Assembly (NCBI RefSeq): GCF_000348785.1
Contig: NC_020520.1
Span: forward strand, 2,790,001-2,854,000
Origin: Ilumatobacter coccineus YM16-304
GTDB taxonomy: Bacteria > Actinomycetota > Acidimicrobiia > Acidimicrobiales > Ilumatobacteraceae
DNA: 64,000 nucleotides
Direction: 5' to 3'
Under the pieces are notes generated by a model, which made no database searches, had not been told where the DNA came from, and saw only the letters and a list, made by a program, of their open reading frames with translations. The position numbers were made by a program, and so were the translations under genes. Shown here piece by piece: positions 18,501 to 25,876 of this stretch. How positions within the stretch are numbered: the stretch's first letter is position 1; every line of letters begins with the position of its first letter.

Positions 18501-19809
18501 GCGCCGGGTCGACGAACCCGCCCGTCCGCAACGCCGGCAGGTTCACGACCGCCAGCACGCCGACCAGCGCCGCCACCCCCACGCGCGCCACGGCTTGTTT
18601 CTTTTCGACCGGGTCGAAAAGAAACAAGCGGCGCGTCCCGGCTGCTGTCACCAGCGACGCTGCACCGATCGCCAGGCCGATCAGCAACACCGGCACGGCT
18701 CGGGTGGAACTGCGCAGCGCCAACGCCAGACCCGTCTCGCCGTCGCCGACGAGCACGTCCATGAACGGCGACGGGTCGTCGATCGGGTGCACGCCCACGC
18801 CGAGGATCACCCCGGCGCTGACCAGCAGCCCGGCGAATCGGCGATGTGGTGATCGGACGAAGACCACGCCGGCGAGACAGACCGACAGCAGCACGAACCC
18901 GGCCAGGATCACCTTCACCGACACGAGGTGATCGATCGAAGCGGTCGTGGTGGCGGCGAAGGCATCGCGTACGTAGAACAGCCAGTAGCCGAGCCCTCGC
19001 GTCACTTCGGTCGACGTCGACGTGAACGACACCGACTCGAGCGACTCCGAATACGCCAAGACGTCGGCGCCGTACCGGCCCTGGATGACGAGCATCACCA
19101 TCCACCACAACGACACGCCGGTCGACAACAGCGCCACGCGTCCGGCGGTCGCCGCGGCTCGACGCCACGAGATCGATCGGTTCCACGTCGCGTGAACCAG
19201 CCACAGGGCCGGCGCCGGAATCACCATCGCGAGCGCGGTGGCGTTGACCGCGCCGACCGTCAGGACGATCAGCGCGATCGCCGCTGGGTGGCGCCAGCGC
19301 CCGCGCTGACCGGCCAGGATCGTGCACCCGACGATCCAACCGAGACCGGCAAAGGGCAACAGCAGCACCGACGTACGCGACACATAGGGGAGGATGTACG
19401 GCGACAGTTGGTACACCAGCGCGCCGACCAGCGCTGCCAGCGGAGCGAATCCCAACACCCGACACATCCAGCGCACGCCCAGGCCGGCCACGAACAGCAA
19501 CGTGCCGATCCAGAGGCGATGTGCGATCCAGTCGGGGAATCCGAGCGACTCGAACAACCAGTACCACGGCCCCGTCGGCCACAGATACGCGATGTGCTGA
19601 TGCGGCACCCAGCCGGCGAACTGGCGGGCGTCGAACGTGGTGGTCGTGTCGGAGATGAAGCGGCCGGGGTCGAGGTAGACGTACAGCTTCGAGTCGGTCG
19701 GCATGCGTCCCGGCGCCGCCGTGAGCGCCGGCAGGTACGCGAGCGCTGCGAGCATCGCCACCGAGATCGCCGTCTGCCGACGACGCACCCAGGCGACGAA
19801 CTCGCTCAT
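15559..19809 (-). CDS. aftD: AftD-like alpha-(1->3)-arabinofuranosyltransferase (DUF3367)
   Basis: A 1416-residue giant membrane protein, about the length of mycobacterial AftD, which adds arabinofuranose from decaprenyl-phospho-arabinose to arabinan outside the cell. The N-terminal 470 residues are polytopic, with the early loop PTDSKLYVYLDPGRFI typical of the family. Two discoidin-like carbohydrate-binding modules show as AIDGDLSTAWL near residue 750 and AFDGDRSTSWIT near 976. A cluster of helices closes the C-terminus. ATG 19809 overlaps the upstream stop (ATGA). A perfect palindrome at 18593-18629 is read in frame as residues 394-406, inside a loop between two helices. Sugar specificity is inferred from the family only. 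Confidence 0.82.
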   Translation of the reverse strand: MSEFVAWVRRRQTAISVAMLAALAYLPALTAAPGRMPTDSKLYVYLDPGRFISDTTTTFDARQFAGWVPHQHIAYLWPTGPWYWLFESLGFPDWIAHRLWIGTLLFVAGLGVRWMCRVLGFAPLAALVGALVYQLSPYILPYVSRTSVLLLPFAGLGWIVGCTILAGQRGRWRHPAAIALIVLTVGAVNATALAMVIPAPALWLVHATWNRSISWRRAAATAGRVALLSTGVSLWWMVMLVIQGRYGADVLAYSESLESVSFTSTSTEVTRGLGYWLFYVRDAFAATTTASIDHLVSVKVILAGFVLLSVCLAGVVFVRSPHRRFAGLLVSAGVILGVGVHPIDDPSPFMDVLVGDGETGLALALRSSTRAVPVLLIGLAIGAASLVTAAGTRRLFLFDPVEKKQAVARVGVAALVGVLAVVNLPALRTGGFVDPALERDQSPPDHWLAAADALDEKPDGYRVLQVPGTEFGAFEWGYTVDQPLPGLTERPLVTRDLLPLGSPAAMDLAFALDDRIQEGTLDPQSVAPIARLLGVDTVWVSGDVSFDRFGLARPEVVTDVLTSAPAALGGLSESTSYGEPTAMPGTIPTLDAEALSDPRIGQPIAPVTLVDVDDPVPTVRVKDEVVLLFGSGDGLFDAAAAGVIDGSEAIIYAASDVDGVDPTRLILTDSNRDRAHQWRSSQDVQGYTESADPDDGVLRYEPADQRLPVFGDAPAAPGSQTVSVQRGPVTARASAYGEPFAYRPEDRPVMAIDGDLSTAWLVADRAPAIGEFIELETQELIDHLDLRQPDLVAGSRTISEVAVRLDGVEVARVPLDDRSFVGAGQRIDLDVTRFDQSADMHRVTIEITGTNTPQPPIAEAIGAVGFAEIGTGLDPTIEWIQVPTLTAVEAGADVPIDIVFTRLRTEATDPWRSDPEPALRRIFDTGRSIDTDAEIDVTLRFDQRSGGSFLAAVLDESVSDNRHLTGAPTARGASAFDGDRSTSWITPFDAAVGSSVTITASGTATELGITQPEGSYSPITRVRLDDGAGPIEVDVVGSVVPLPRPVDLAALTIEIVSVDEQITIDRRYAEPFVLPAAVAEFTFDYVGLGVEPVQQLAATCRTDLLTVDGAPVGLSFEATLGELLGAAPISATVCGDVEFGSGVHELASTPGALTGFHVDRIMITESGRLDRLTEPATAAEAVTDSGIDPTATVLVDSSRRSRSIEVPACPSGCWVIVGEGFNEAWSASAEGRDLGVPTLIDGNANGWWLDATDTPTRVEVEWTAQQPLNIAFLLSALFALACIGLIVWDRRRDDDPAPVVPKLAIAGASNSGFDRPVVVGGLAALLGGGLFIGWAWGVAAGAVWVAAAAARRVCLVGWLGWAIVTGSGLVVTWVVRADRPFPNAGWPVRFEWLHGWTLLGIVLITCAALVPDRDET
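18593..18629. repeat. 37-bp perfect odd palindrome inside aftD
   Basis: Two perfect 18-nt arms surround a single G at 18611. The left arm begins GCTTGTTTC and ends TCGACC, and the centre reads CCGGG. The arms are much richer in A/T than the surrounding gene. The palindrome is translated in frame as FLFDPVEKKQ between two transmembrane helices. It shares its architecture and CCGGG centre with the element at 27998-28038. Confidence 0.9.
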
Positions 19810-20855
19810 CGGGCCTTGGGCAGCACGCCGGAGACCCGCTTCACGAGCCCGAGCACACCCTGTTTCGCGTTGCGACGATGATGCGATGCCGAGGCGTCGT
19901 CGGTCTGCGCCCGATGCTCCAAGAACCAGTCGTAGCTCTGCGCGAACATGTCGTCGGTCGACCACGTCGGCGCCCAATCGAGCCGTTCCTGCAGATGGTC
20001 GAGGTCGAACCACATCGACTTCGAATACATCATCCAGTGATACGGCGCGAACGGGGCGATGCCCAGACCAGCCGTGAGCCGCATACCCAGCGACGCCGGG
20101 CCGATCGGCAGCGACCGCACCACGGCGTCGGTGCCGGCATGCCGACACAGCGCCTCCAGCGTCTCGCGCATCGTGCCGAACCGATCGGTGCCCACGTTGA
20201 ACACGTCGGGACCTTCCGACTGGGCAGCCAGCACGCACACGTCCGCGAGATCGTCGCTGTGCACGAACTGATACCGGTTGCTGCCATCGCCGAGCACGAT
20301 CGGATCACGACCGTCGGCGATCCAATCGAACAGGATCCCGAAGATGCCGAGCCGGCCGTGCCCGAGAATCGTGCGCGGTCGAACGATCGACACGTCGAGT
20401 CCATCCTGCGCCGCTGCCAGACACGCCCATTCGGCAGCCAGCTTGGCGTGACCGTACGCCTCCATCGGCGACGGGATCGTGGTCGGCAACACCGGATTCG
20501 CCTTCGGCACACCGAACACCGCGCTCGACGAGGTATGGATCACCTTGGCCACGCCGGCATCGGCCGACGCCCGCAGCAGGTTGACCGTGCCGTTCACGTT
20601 GACCGTGCGCAGCAGTTCCTCGTCCTTCGCCAACGGCACCTGCGCCACGTTGTTGAGCACCACGTCGACACCGTCGACGGCGTCGCGCACGACCGCCCGA
20701 TCGCGCACATCGCCCTGCACGAACTCCACGCTCGCCGGACGATCGTCGGCATCGTTCAGATCGAGCACCCGAACGTCGTGCCCAGCCGCGTGCAACCGGT
20801 GCGCCACCAGCGCCCCGAAGTACCCCGAACCACCCGTGACCAAGTACCGGGTCAT
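19806..20855 (-). CDS. extended SDR NAD-dependent epimerase/dehydratase (first of two)
   Basis: A 349-residue extended short-chain dehydrogenase. It has the nucleotide-binding VTGGSGYFGALV at the N-terminus, VVLNNVAQVP, a TSSSAVFG serine strand and YGHAK as the catalytic YxxxK, plus a C-terminal domain with MYSKSMWFDLDHLQERL. ATG 20855 is preferred; an in-frame GTG at 20879 is possible. Its stop overlaps the aftD start (ATGA), so it is translationally coupled to the arabinosyltransferase. Position and fold suggest it interconverts the sugar that AftD uses, or the ketone left by the GMC oxidoreductase upstream (inference). Confidence 0.82.
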   Translation of the reverse strand: MTRYLVTGGSGYFGALVAHRLHAAGHDVRVLDLNDADDRPASVEFVQGDVRDRAVVRDAVDGVDVVLNNVAQVPLAKDEELLRTVNVNGTVNLLRASADAGVAKVIHTSSSAVFGVPKANPVLPTTIPSPMEAYGHAKLAAEWACLAAAQDGLDVSIVRPRTILGHGRLGIFGILFDWIADGRDPIVLGDGSNRYQFVHSDDLADVCVLAAQSEGPDVFNVGTDRFGTMRETLEALCRHAGTDAVVRSLPIGPASLGMRLTAGLGIAPFAPYHWMMYSKSMWFDLDHLQERLDWAPTWSTDDMFAQSYDWFLEHRAQTDDASASHHRRNAKQGVLGLVKRVSGVLPKAR

Positions 20856-20916
20856 TTCTGCAACTGCTTGCTCGGCCACGTCGTCGACATGGAAGGCACC
20901 CGGCTCTCTGCTTGCT

Positions 20917-21951
20917 TCACAGTTCGATTCCTTGGTCTCGGCACCAGCGGATGCTGTTGCGCATGCCGTCGAGCAGACCGAACTGCGGGTCGTAGCCCAG
21001 GTCACGGCGGGCCGCCGAGATGTCGACGGCGATCGTCTTGTTCATCTCACCGAGCACGTGGAACTGCTGGTGGTACTTGCCGCGGCCCTGCAGGAACGTG
21101 TCGATCTTCTCGGCAACGGTTCCGGCCACGTTGGGCAGGCGGAACCTGTTCGGCTTCACGTCGAACCCTTCGGCGGCGAGGGCCTCGCCGACCGTGTCGA
21201 CGATCTCGCGGACGCTGTACGGGCGTTCGTCGGCGATCCACCAGCCGAGCCCGGCGTCGGTCGGCGTCAGCTCAGCGCGCACGATGCCCTCGACGAGGTT
21301 GCCGATGTAGGTCATCGATCGCATCTGGCCGCCATCGCCGAGAATCGGGAAGCGGCCCTTCTTGACCATCGTGAAGAACGTCGTCTGCCGAGCCGGTTGA
21401 TGCGGCCCGTAGAACCACGGCGGTCGGACCATCACCGCGTTCAGGCCGGCCTCGACCGCGTCGAGCACCGCCAACTCGGCGTCTTTCTTCGACTCCCCGT
21501 AGCCCAGGTACGGGTGATACGGCTCGTCGTTGCGGAACACGTCGTTGCGCGCACCGTTGGTGCCGAACGGGCTGTTCGACGACACGTGCACCACGCGACG
21601 CACGTCTGCCGCGAGCGCGGCCTGCATCACGTTGCGGGTGCCCACGTGGTTGACCGCGTCGAACTCGTCGATCGACGACTCCGGGTGGATCACGCCAGCG
21701 GTGTGGATCAGATCGACCGTGCCGCTGGTTCTGTCGAACAGGGCGTCGAGCGATGACGGGTCGGTCACGTCGCCGGTGACGATCTCCACCGATTCGGGAA
21801 GGTGCGCCGTGCTCTCGCCGGGTCGGACCAACCCGCGCACCACGCCCGGCCGTTGCCAGGCGGTGCCGCCGGTGAGTTCCGACACGACGCCGGTGCCGAG
21901 CCAACCGGCAGCGCCGGTGACCAGGGTGTAGTCAGGTGTTTCGATCATCAT
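20917..21951 (-). CDS. extended SDR NAD-dependent epimerase/dehydratase (second of two)
   Basis: A 344-residue extended SDR with VTGAAGWLGTGVV as the dinucleotide-binding motif, DLIHTAGVIHPES, HVSSNSPFGTNG as the serine strand and YGESK as the YxxxK pair. The VRPPWFYGPHQPARQ and late RFRLPNVAG segments resemble the 3-beta-HSD-like branch of the family. ATG ATG at 21951/21948 overlaps the GMC oxidoreductase stop as ATGA. A 61-bp gap separates it from the downstream SDR, the longest spacing in this operon. Substrate unknown; keto-sugar or steroid-like substrates both fit the fold. Confidence 0.8.
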   Translation of the reverse strand: MMIETPDYTLVTGAAGWLGTGVVSELTGGTAWQRPGVVRGLVRPGESTAHLPESVEIVTGDVTDPSSLDALFDRTSGTVDLIHTAGVIHPESSIDEFDAVNHVGTRNVMQAALAADVRRVVHVSSNSPFGTNGARNDVFRNDEPYHPYLGYGESKKDAELAVLDAVEAGLNAVMVRPPWFYGPHQPARQTTFFTMVKKGRFPILGDGGQMRSMTYIGNLVEGIVRAELTPTDAGLGWWIADERPYSVREIVDTVGEALAAEGFDVKPNRFRLPNVAGTVAEKIDTFLQGRGKYHQQFHVLGEMNKTIAVDISAARRDLGYDPQFGLLDGMRNSIRWCRDQGIEL

Positions 21952-23387
21952 GCTCGTTCATCGCAGTAGCGGCGGGCGTTACGGATGGCGACGGCCATCA
22001 CCGAGGCCTGCGGGTTGACTCCAGGGGCCTCGGGCAGCAACGACGCGTCGTTGACGTACACGTTGTCGGCGCCGCGCACCTTGCCGTGGCTGTGGACCGC
22101 GCAGCGCTTCTCGTCGTCGCCCATCGGAGCGGTCGAGCACAGGTGCACCGTCATCACACTGGCCTTCGTGGCGGCGAACGCTCCCGACATGTCCGCCAGG
22201 TCGCGTCGGGTTCGAACCAGGGGAGCGTCCTTGAACGCGGGATACACCTCGAGCGCTCCGGCTTCGAGCATCACCAGCGCCAGGCGCGACAGCCCCTGGC
22301 CGAGCAGGTCACGATCACGGCGGGTGAGGCGGTAGGTGACGAGCGGATCGCGCACCCCAGGGATGGCCTGCACCCACCCGCGCCCCTGGCTCGTGATGGC
22401 TGCGTAGTACACGGCCAGTTCGGGCCAGGCGGTGACGGCCGTACCGAACTCGCGCCAGTTGTCGGTGAGCGCCAACGCCACCAGACCGGGATGGCTCGCG
22501 GAGCCACCGAAGGAGATGTTGGGGGCGAATTCCTTCACCTGGTACACCGACACGTCGTCGGGAGTGTTGACCGGCGAATCGAAGCGCGCCGACAGCTTCA
22601 CCGTGGGGTGCACGGCGAGCGTGCGACCCACGCGGTGACGGAATCCGGCACGCTGCAGGATGGCCGGTGTCTGGATCGCCCCGCCACAGATGATGAGGTC
22701 GCGGAACGACACCGTCACGCCATCGGCATCGGCCCCGGGCGAGAGGGGCGTCAGTTCGGCGCTCACCGCCTTGGCCCCATTGCGATGGATCTTGTCGAGA
22801 CGGTGCTCGCACAGGATCCGAGCCCCGGCGGCGAGCGCACGCGGAAGGAAGGTCTGCGTCATGCTCTGGCGCTTGCCCTGCGTGGCGTCGTTGCCGTCTG
22901 GGTACGTCATCCAGCGGGGGATCTCGTCGTTCTGCCAGCCCAACCGCTCGGCGCCGCGCTGCAGGATCTTGCTCGCATCGGTGTGTTCGCCCGGAACCGT
23001 CTGGACCGACAGCGCCGACTCGACCTCTTCGCAGATGTCGAACAGCGACGCGCTGTCGAAGTCGGCGATCCGATAGCGCGAGCGCCAACGTTCGAGCGTC
23101 TCCTCGGGCGGCCGGCGGTACAGGCCGCTGTTCACCTCGGTGCCGCCGCCGGCGCATCGACCCTCGGTGTAGGCGATCGACGGCAGGCCGAGCGCCACCG
23201 TCACGCCTCCCGAGCGGTACTGGCGATCCATCTGATCGAGCGAGAACGGGACGACCTCACCCTGCTCGACCCATGGCCCTTCTTCGACGATCAGGACGTC
23301 ATGGCCCGCCTCGGCGAGCGTGGCTGCGGTGGTGGCACCGCCCGCGCCCGACCCGATGATCAACACATCGCACTCGTGCCGCGTCAT
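21948..23387 (-). CDS. GMC-family FAD oxidoreductase
   Basis: A 479-residue glucose-methanol-choline oxidoreductase, which oxidises an alcohol to an aldehyde or ketone with FAD. The N-terminal FAD motif is IIGSGAGGATTAATLAEAG with EEGPW after strand 2. The C-terminal signature is VYVNDASLLPEAPGVNPQASV, with a histidine in TVHLCSTAPMGD as the likely catalytic base. There is no signal peptide. It starts in an ATGA overlap with a 116-residue partner gene and ends in an ATGA overlap with an SDR gene. That order (FAD oxidase, SDR, SDR, AftD) is why a polyprenyl-sugar epimerising role is proposed here; sterol or sugar oxidation is the alternative. Confidence 0.85.
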   Translation of the reverse strand: MTRHECDVLIIGSGAGGATTAATLAEAGHDVLIVEEGPWVEQGEVVPFSLDQMDRQYRSGGVTVALGLPSIAYTEGRCAGGGTEVNSGLYRRPPEETLERWRSRYRIADFDSASLFDICEEVESALSVQTVPGEHTDASKILQRGAERLGWQNDEIPRWMTYPDGNDATQGKRQSMTQTFLPRALAAGARILCEHRLDKIHRNGAKAVSAELTPLSPGADADGVTVSFRDLIICGGAIQTPAILQRAGFRHRVGRTLAVHPTVKLSARFDSPVNTPDDVSVYQVKEFAPNISFGGSASHPGLVALALTDNWREFGTAVTAWPELAVYYAAITSQGRGWVQAIPGVRDPLVTYRLTRRDRDLLGQGLSRLALVMLEAGALEVYPAFKDAPLVRTRRDLADMSGAFAATKASVMTVHLCSTAPMGDDEKRCAVHSHGKVRGADNVYVNDASLLPEAPGVNPQASVMAVAIRNARRYCDERA

Positions 23388-23734
23388 GCCACCGCTCCGT
23401 CGAACTGCGTGTCGGGCCACGTCTCCCACACGAACGCATAGCCCAACGATCGCACCAGGCGCGGGTACTCGCTCAGCAGCGGCAACGGCAGCTTCAACAC
23501 CACAGCGCGCACACGGTCTCGGCCGATCACCTTGGCGGCCAGGTCGACGACGAGGCCGATGAGGCGCACACCGAACCGGGTGACCGACGGCAGCACGGCG
23601 ACGCGACGCTCGATGAACCGGACCGTGTCGGAACGGCGGTCGGCGGGCAGTGCTGGAAGGTCGTGAGCGAGCAACCCGTCGGCGAATCGTCCGACCGGAG
23701 TGGCGGGCGCAGCATCGTTGGCGGAGCCGGACAT
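23384..23734 (-). CDS. small protein coupled to the GMC oxidoreductase, function unknown
   Basis: A 116-residue protein with LADRRSDTVRFIERRVAVL-like amphipathic helices and a moderately hydrophobic middle (GVRLIGLVVDLAAKVIG), but no signal peptide or TAT motif. It ends WETWPDTQFDGAVA in an ATGA overlap with the GMC gene, so the two are made together. By position it may be a small subunit or electron/assembly partner, as sugar-oxidising GMC enzymes sometimes have, but no sequence motif proves this. A -10 box 9 nt upstream suggests an internal or primary promoter here. Confidence 0.7.
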   Translation of the reverse strand: MSGSANDAAPATPVGRFADGLLAHDLPALPADRRSDTVRFIERRVAVLPSVTRFGVRLIGLVVDLAAKVIGRDRVRAVVLKLPLPLLSEYPRLVRSLGYAFVWETWPDTQFDGAVA

Positions 23735-23743
23735 GAACAGGTG

Positions 23744-23749
23744 ATGCTA
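23744..23749 (-). promoter_or_regulatory. -10 box (TAGCAT) ahead of the GMC operon
   Basis: Minus-strand TAGCAT ends 9 nt before the ATG at 23734 in the 48-bp gap after the GT2 gene. It would give a transcript starting within about 3 nt of the start codon. Confidence 0.45.
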
Positions 23750-23782
23750 CCGACTGGCCACCGGCCAGACGGCGACGGTCGA

Positions 23783-24523
23783 TCAGTCGTGAGCGCGGTA
23801 CGCACGGCGTCGGCGACGGAAGGTGAACGCATCGGTGATGGCCCACTTCGTGACCAACAGAAACGCCTCGGTGACGATGTTGCCACTCATCTTCGACGCA
23901 CCGGCGACGCGGTCCTGGAACGTGATCGGCACCTCGACGATGCTGCACCCACCGACGACCGCTCGATACGTCATCTCGATCTGGAACCCGTACCCCTCGG
24001 CGGTGATCGCGTCGAGGTCGATGCGACGCAGTGCGTCGGCCCGATACGCCCGGTAGCCCGCCGTGGCGTCGTTGATCGCCAGCCCCAGCGCGAGCGCTGC
24101 GTACCGGTTGCCCCACCGTGACAGCCAGGTGCGGCGGCGAGGCCACCCGACGACCGCGCCGCCTGGGATGTAGCGCGAGCCGATGACGGCATCGATGCCG
24201 TGCTCGACGAGTCCGAGCATCGTCGGCAGCACCGCCGGGTCGTGCGAGAGATCGGCGTCGAGTTGGACGATCGCTTCGTAGCCGTCGGCGAGCCCCAGCT
24301 TGAACGCGTGCACGTACGCATCACCGAGCCCACGCTTCTCGTCGCGTTCGACGAGGCGCAGACGTGGTGCCGGGTGTTCGCGGACCAACCGGCGAGTGGC
24401 ATCGGTCGAGGCGTCGTCGATGACCAGCACGTCGGCCGATGGGACGTGCTCGACCACCGCATCGAGGAGCGCCACGATGTTGGCCTCCTCGTTGTGGGTC
24501 GGCACCACGATGAGCGTGCGCAT
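23783..24523 (-). CDS. polyprenol monophosphomannose synthase-like GT2 glycosyltransferase (second copy)
   Basis: A 246-residue DPM1-type GT2 with VVPTHNEEANI at the start, IDDASTDA, DADLSHDP at 89-96, GSRYIPGG and the KMSGN segment near the end. It is a clear paralogue of the 3305-4042 product and has no membrane domain. ATG 24523 overlaps the stop of the upstream PIG-V-like gene by one base (TGATG), which implies that the polyprenyl-P-sugar it makes is the donor for that membrane transferase or for the genes downstream. Confidence 0.86.
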   Translation of the reverse strand: MRTLIVVPTHNEEANIVALLDAVVEHVPSADVLVIDDASTDATRRLVREHPAPRLRLVERDEKRGLGDAYVHAFKLGLADGYEAIVQLDADLSHDPAVLPTMLGLVEHGIDAVIGSRYIPGGAVVGWPRRRTWLSRWGNRYAALALGLAINDATAGYRAYRADALRRIDLDAITAEGYGFQIEMTYRAVVGGCSIVEVPITFQDRVAGASKMSGNIVTEAFLLVTKWAITDAFTFRRRRRAYRAHD

Positions 24524-25839
24524 CACGGAATCGCACCGAACACGGCGTACAGACCGGTGAGGCCGGTGAGGCCGGCGCCGCACAGCACGAGGGCGAAGTC
24601 CCACCCGCTCCGATCCCAGCTGGCTCGGTGGTGATCGGGGTCGTCGTCGGGGTCGGGCCACCAGGCGGCGACGGCGATGAACAAGGGGAACGCGGTGAAC
24701 ACGAAACGGGGCCGAGCGGTGACCGTTTCGGGGATGAGCATGAGGCCGATGATGACGGCGCTGTAGGCGATCCAGGGGAGTGGCAGGCGCTTCTTCCACG
24801 CACACCAGCACATGCCGGCGAGCGCCACGATCGAGAGCGCTGTGAGGGCGCCGGCCGGCGATTCGAACGGGTCGGTGATGAACGTGAACGTGTTCTTCAC
24901 CGCCGTGGCACCGAAGCTGGTGCCTTCCTGCCAGGCCTCGTTCTGCACGCGGAACCAGGCGCGGCTCTCGCCGGCGGTGTCGTCGACGTAGAGCATGAAC
25001 CCGATGAACCCGAGCGGCGCCAGCGCGACCGAGATCAGCGCGCTCCACTGGCGCTTCGTCTTCACGGCGATCGCGGCGGCGACCAAGCACGCGAACACGA
25101 TGGCGATGCCGTTGGGTCTGGTCGCCGTCGCCAACGCGGCTGCGAGACCGGCGAGCAGCCATTGCTCGTCGAGCAGCAGGAGCAGACACGACGCGGCGAA
25201 CACGATGAGCAGCGCCTCGGAGTAGGCGAACGACAGCACGAACGAGCCGGGGAAGAACGAGAAGATCACCATCGACCGTGATGCGACGGCCGTGGTGAAC
25301 ATGCGGCGAGCGAGCAGACCGACGAGCACGACGCCGACCGCACCGAGCACGATGTTGAGGAACAGCGCGGCGAACGTGTCACCGCCCGGCAGGAACGAGT
25401 CGACGACACTGACCGCTCCGGGATACATCGGGAAGAAGGCGGCTCGCGCTTCGAGATCGTCGAAGGTGACATTGGCGGGGATGCTGTCGGGGTACCCGCC
25501 GCGGACGATCTCGAGGTACCAGCGACCGTCCCACGAGGTCAGCACCTCGGTGATGAGGCGGACGGCGCCGAGTTCCTGTTCGCCGTCACGGCGTGCGTCG
25601 ATGGTGAGTTGCGAGGCTCGCACCGCCGCACCGACGAGGACGCAGAGGCGCGAGACGACGTACGCGGCGAGTCCCACGCCGAGCGCACGGCGCCAGCGGT
25701 CTTCGTCGAGCGCCGCCCGTTCGGCGCGCTCCGTCGCTGCATGTGCGTCAGGCACGTCGAACGACGCTCCCGACGGCGTCGGCAGGTCGTCGGCGACCGC
25801 CCCCTCGGAGTCCGCGTGGTCGTCGATCATGTCGCTCAT
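24523..25839 (-). CDS. PIG-V-like membrane mannosyltransferase
   Basis: A 438-residue polytopic membrane protein. After an acidic cytoplasmic leader of about 60 residues and the first helix comes SWDGRWYLEIVRGGYP, the loop typical of PIG-V/GPI mannosyltransferase II-like GT-C enzymes, then AAFFPMYPGAV. These transferases use polyprenyl-P-mannose as donor, matching the synthase gene just downstream. ATG 25839 (MSDMIDDHAD) is chosen over longer open frame because upstream residues look like shadow; an ATG at 25830 is also possible. The acceptor is unknown. Confidence 0.75.
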   Translation of the reverse strand: MSDMIDDHADSEGAVADDLPTPSGASFDVPDAHAATERAERAALDEDRWRRALGVGLAAYVVSRLCVLVGAAVRASQLTIDARRDGEQELGAVRLITEVLTSWDGRWYLEIVRGGYPDSIPANVTFDDLEARAAFFPMYPGAVSVVDSFLPGGDTFAALFLNIVLGAVGVVLVGLLARRMFTTAVASRSMVIFSFFPGSFVLSFAYSEALLIVFAASCLLLLLDEQWLLAGLAAALATATRPNGIAIVFACLVAAAIAVKTKRQWSALISVALAPLGFIGFMLYVDDTAGESRAWFRVQNEAWQEGTSFGATAVKNTFTFITDPFESPAGALTALSIVALAGMCWCAWKKRLPLPWIAYSAVIIGLMLIPETVTARPRFVFTAFPLFIAVAAWWPDPDDDPDHHRASWDRSGWDFALVLCGAGLTGLTGLYAVFGAIP

Positions 25840-25876
25840 CGAGGTTCGGTACTGCTTCTGAGAGGTCGGGAAACGT

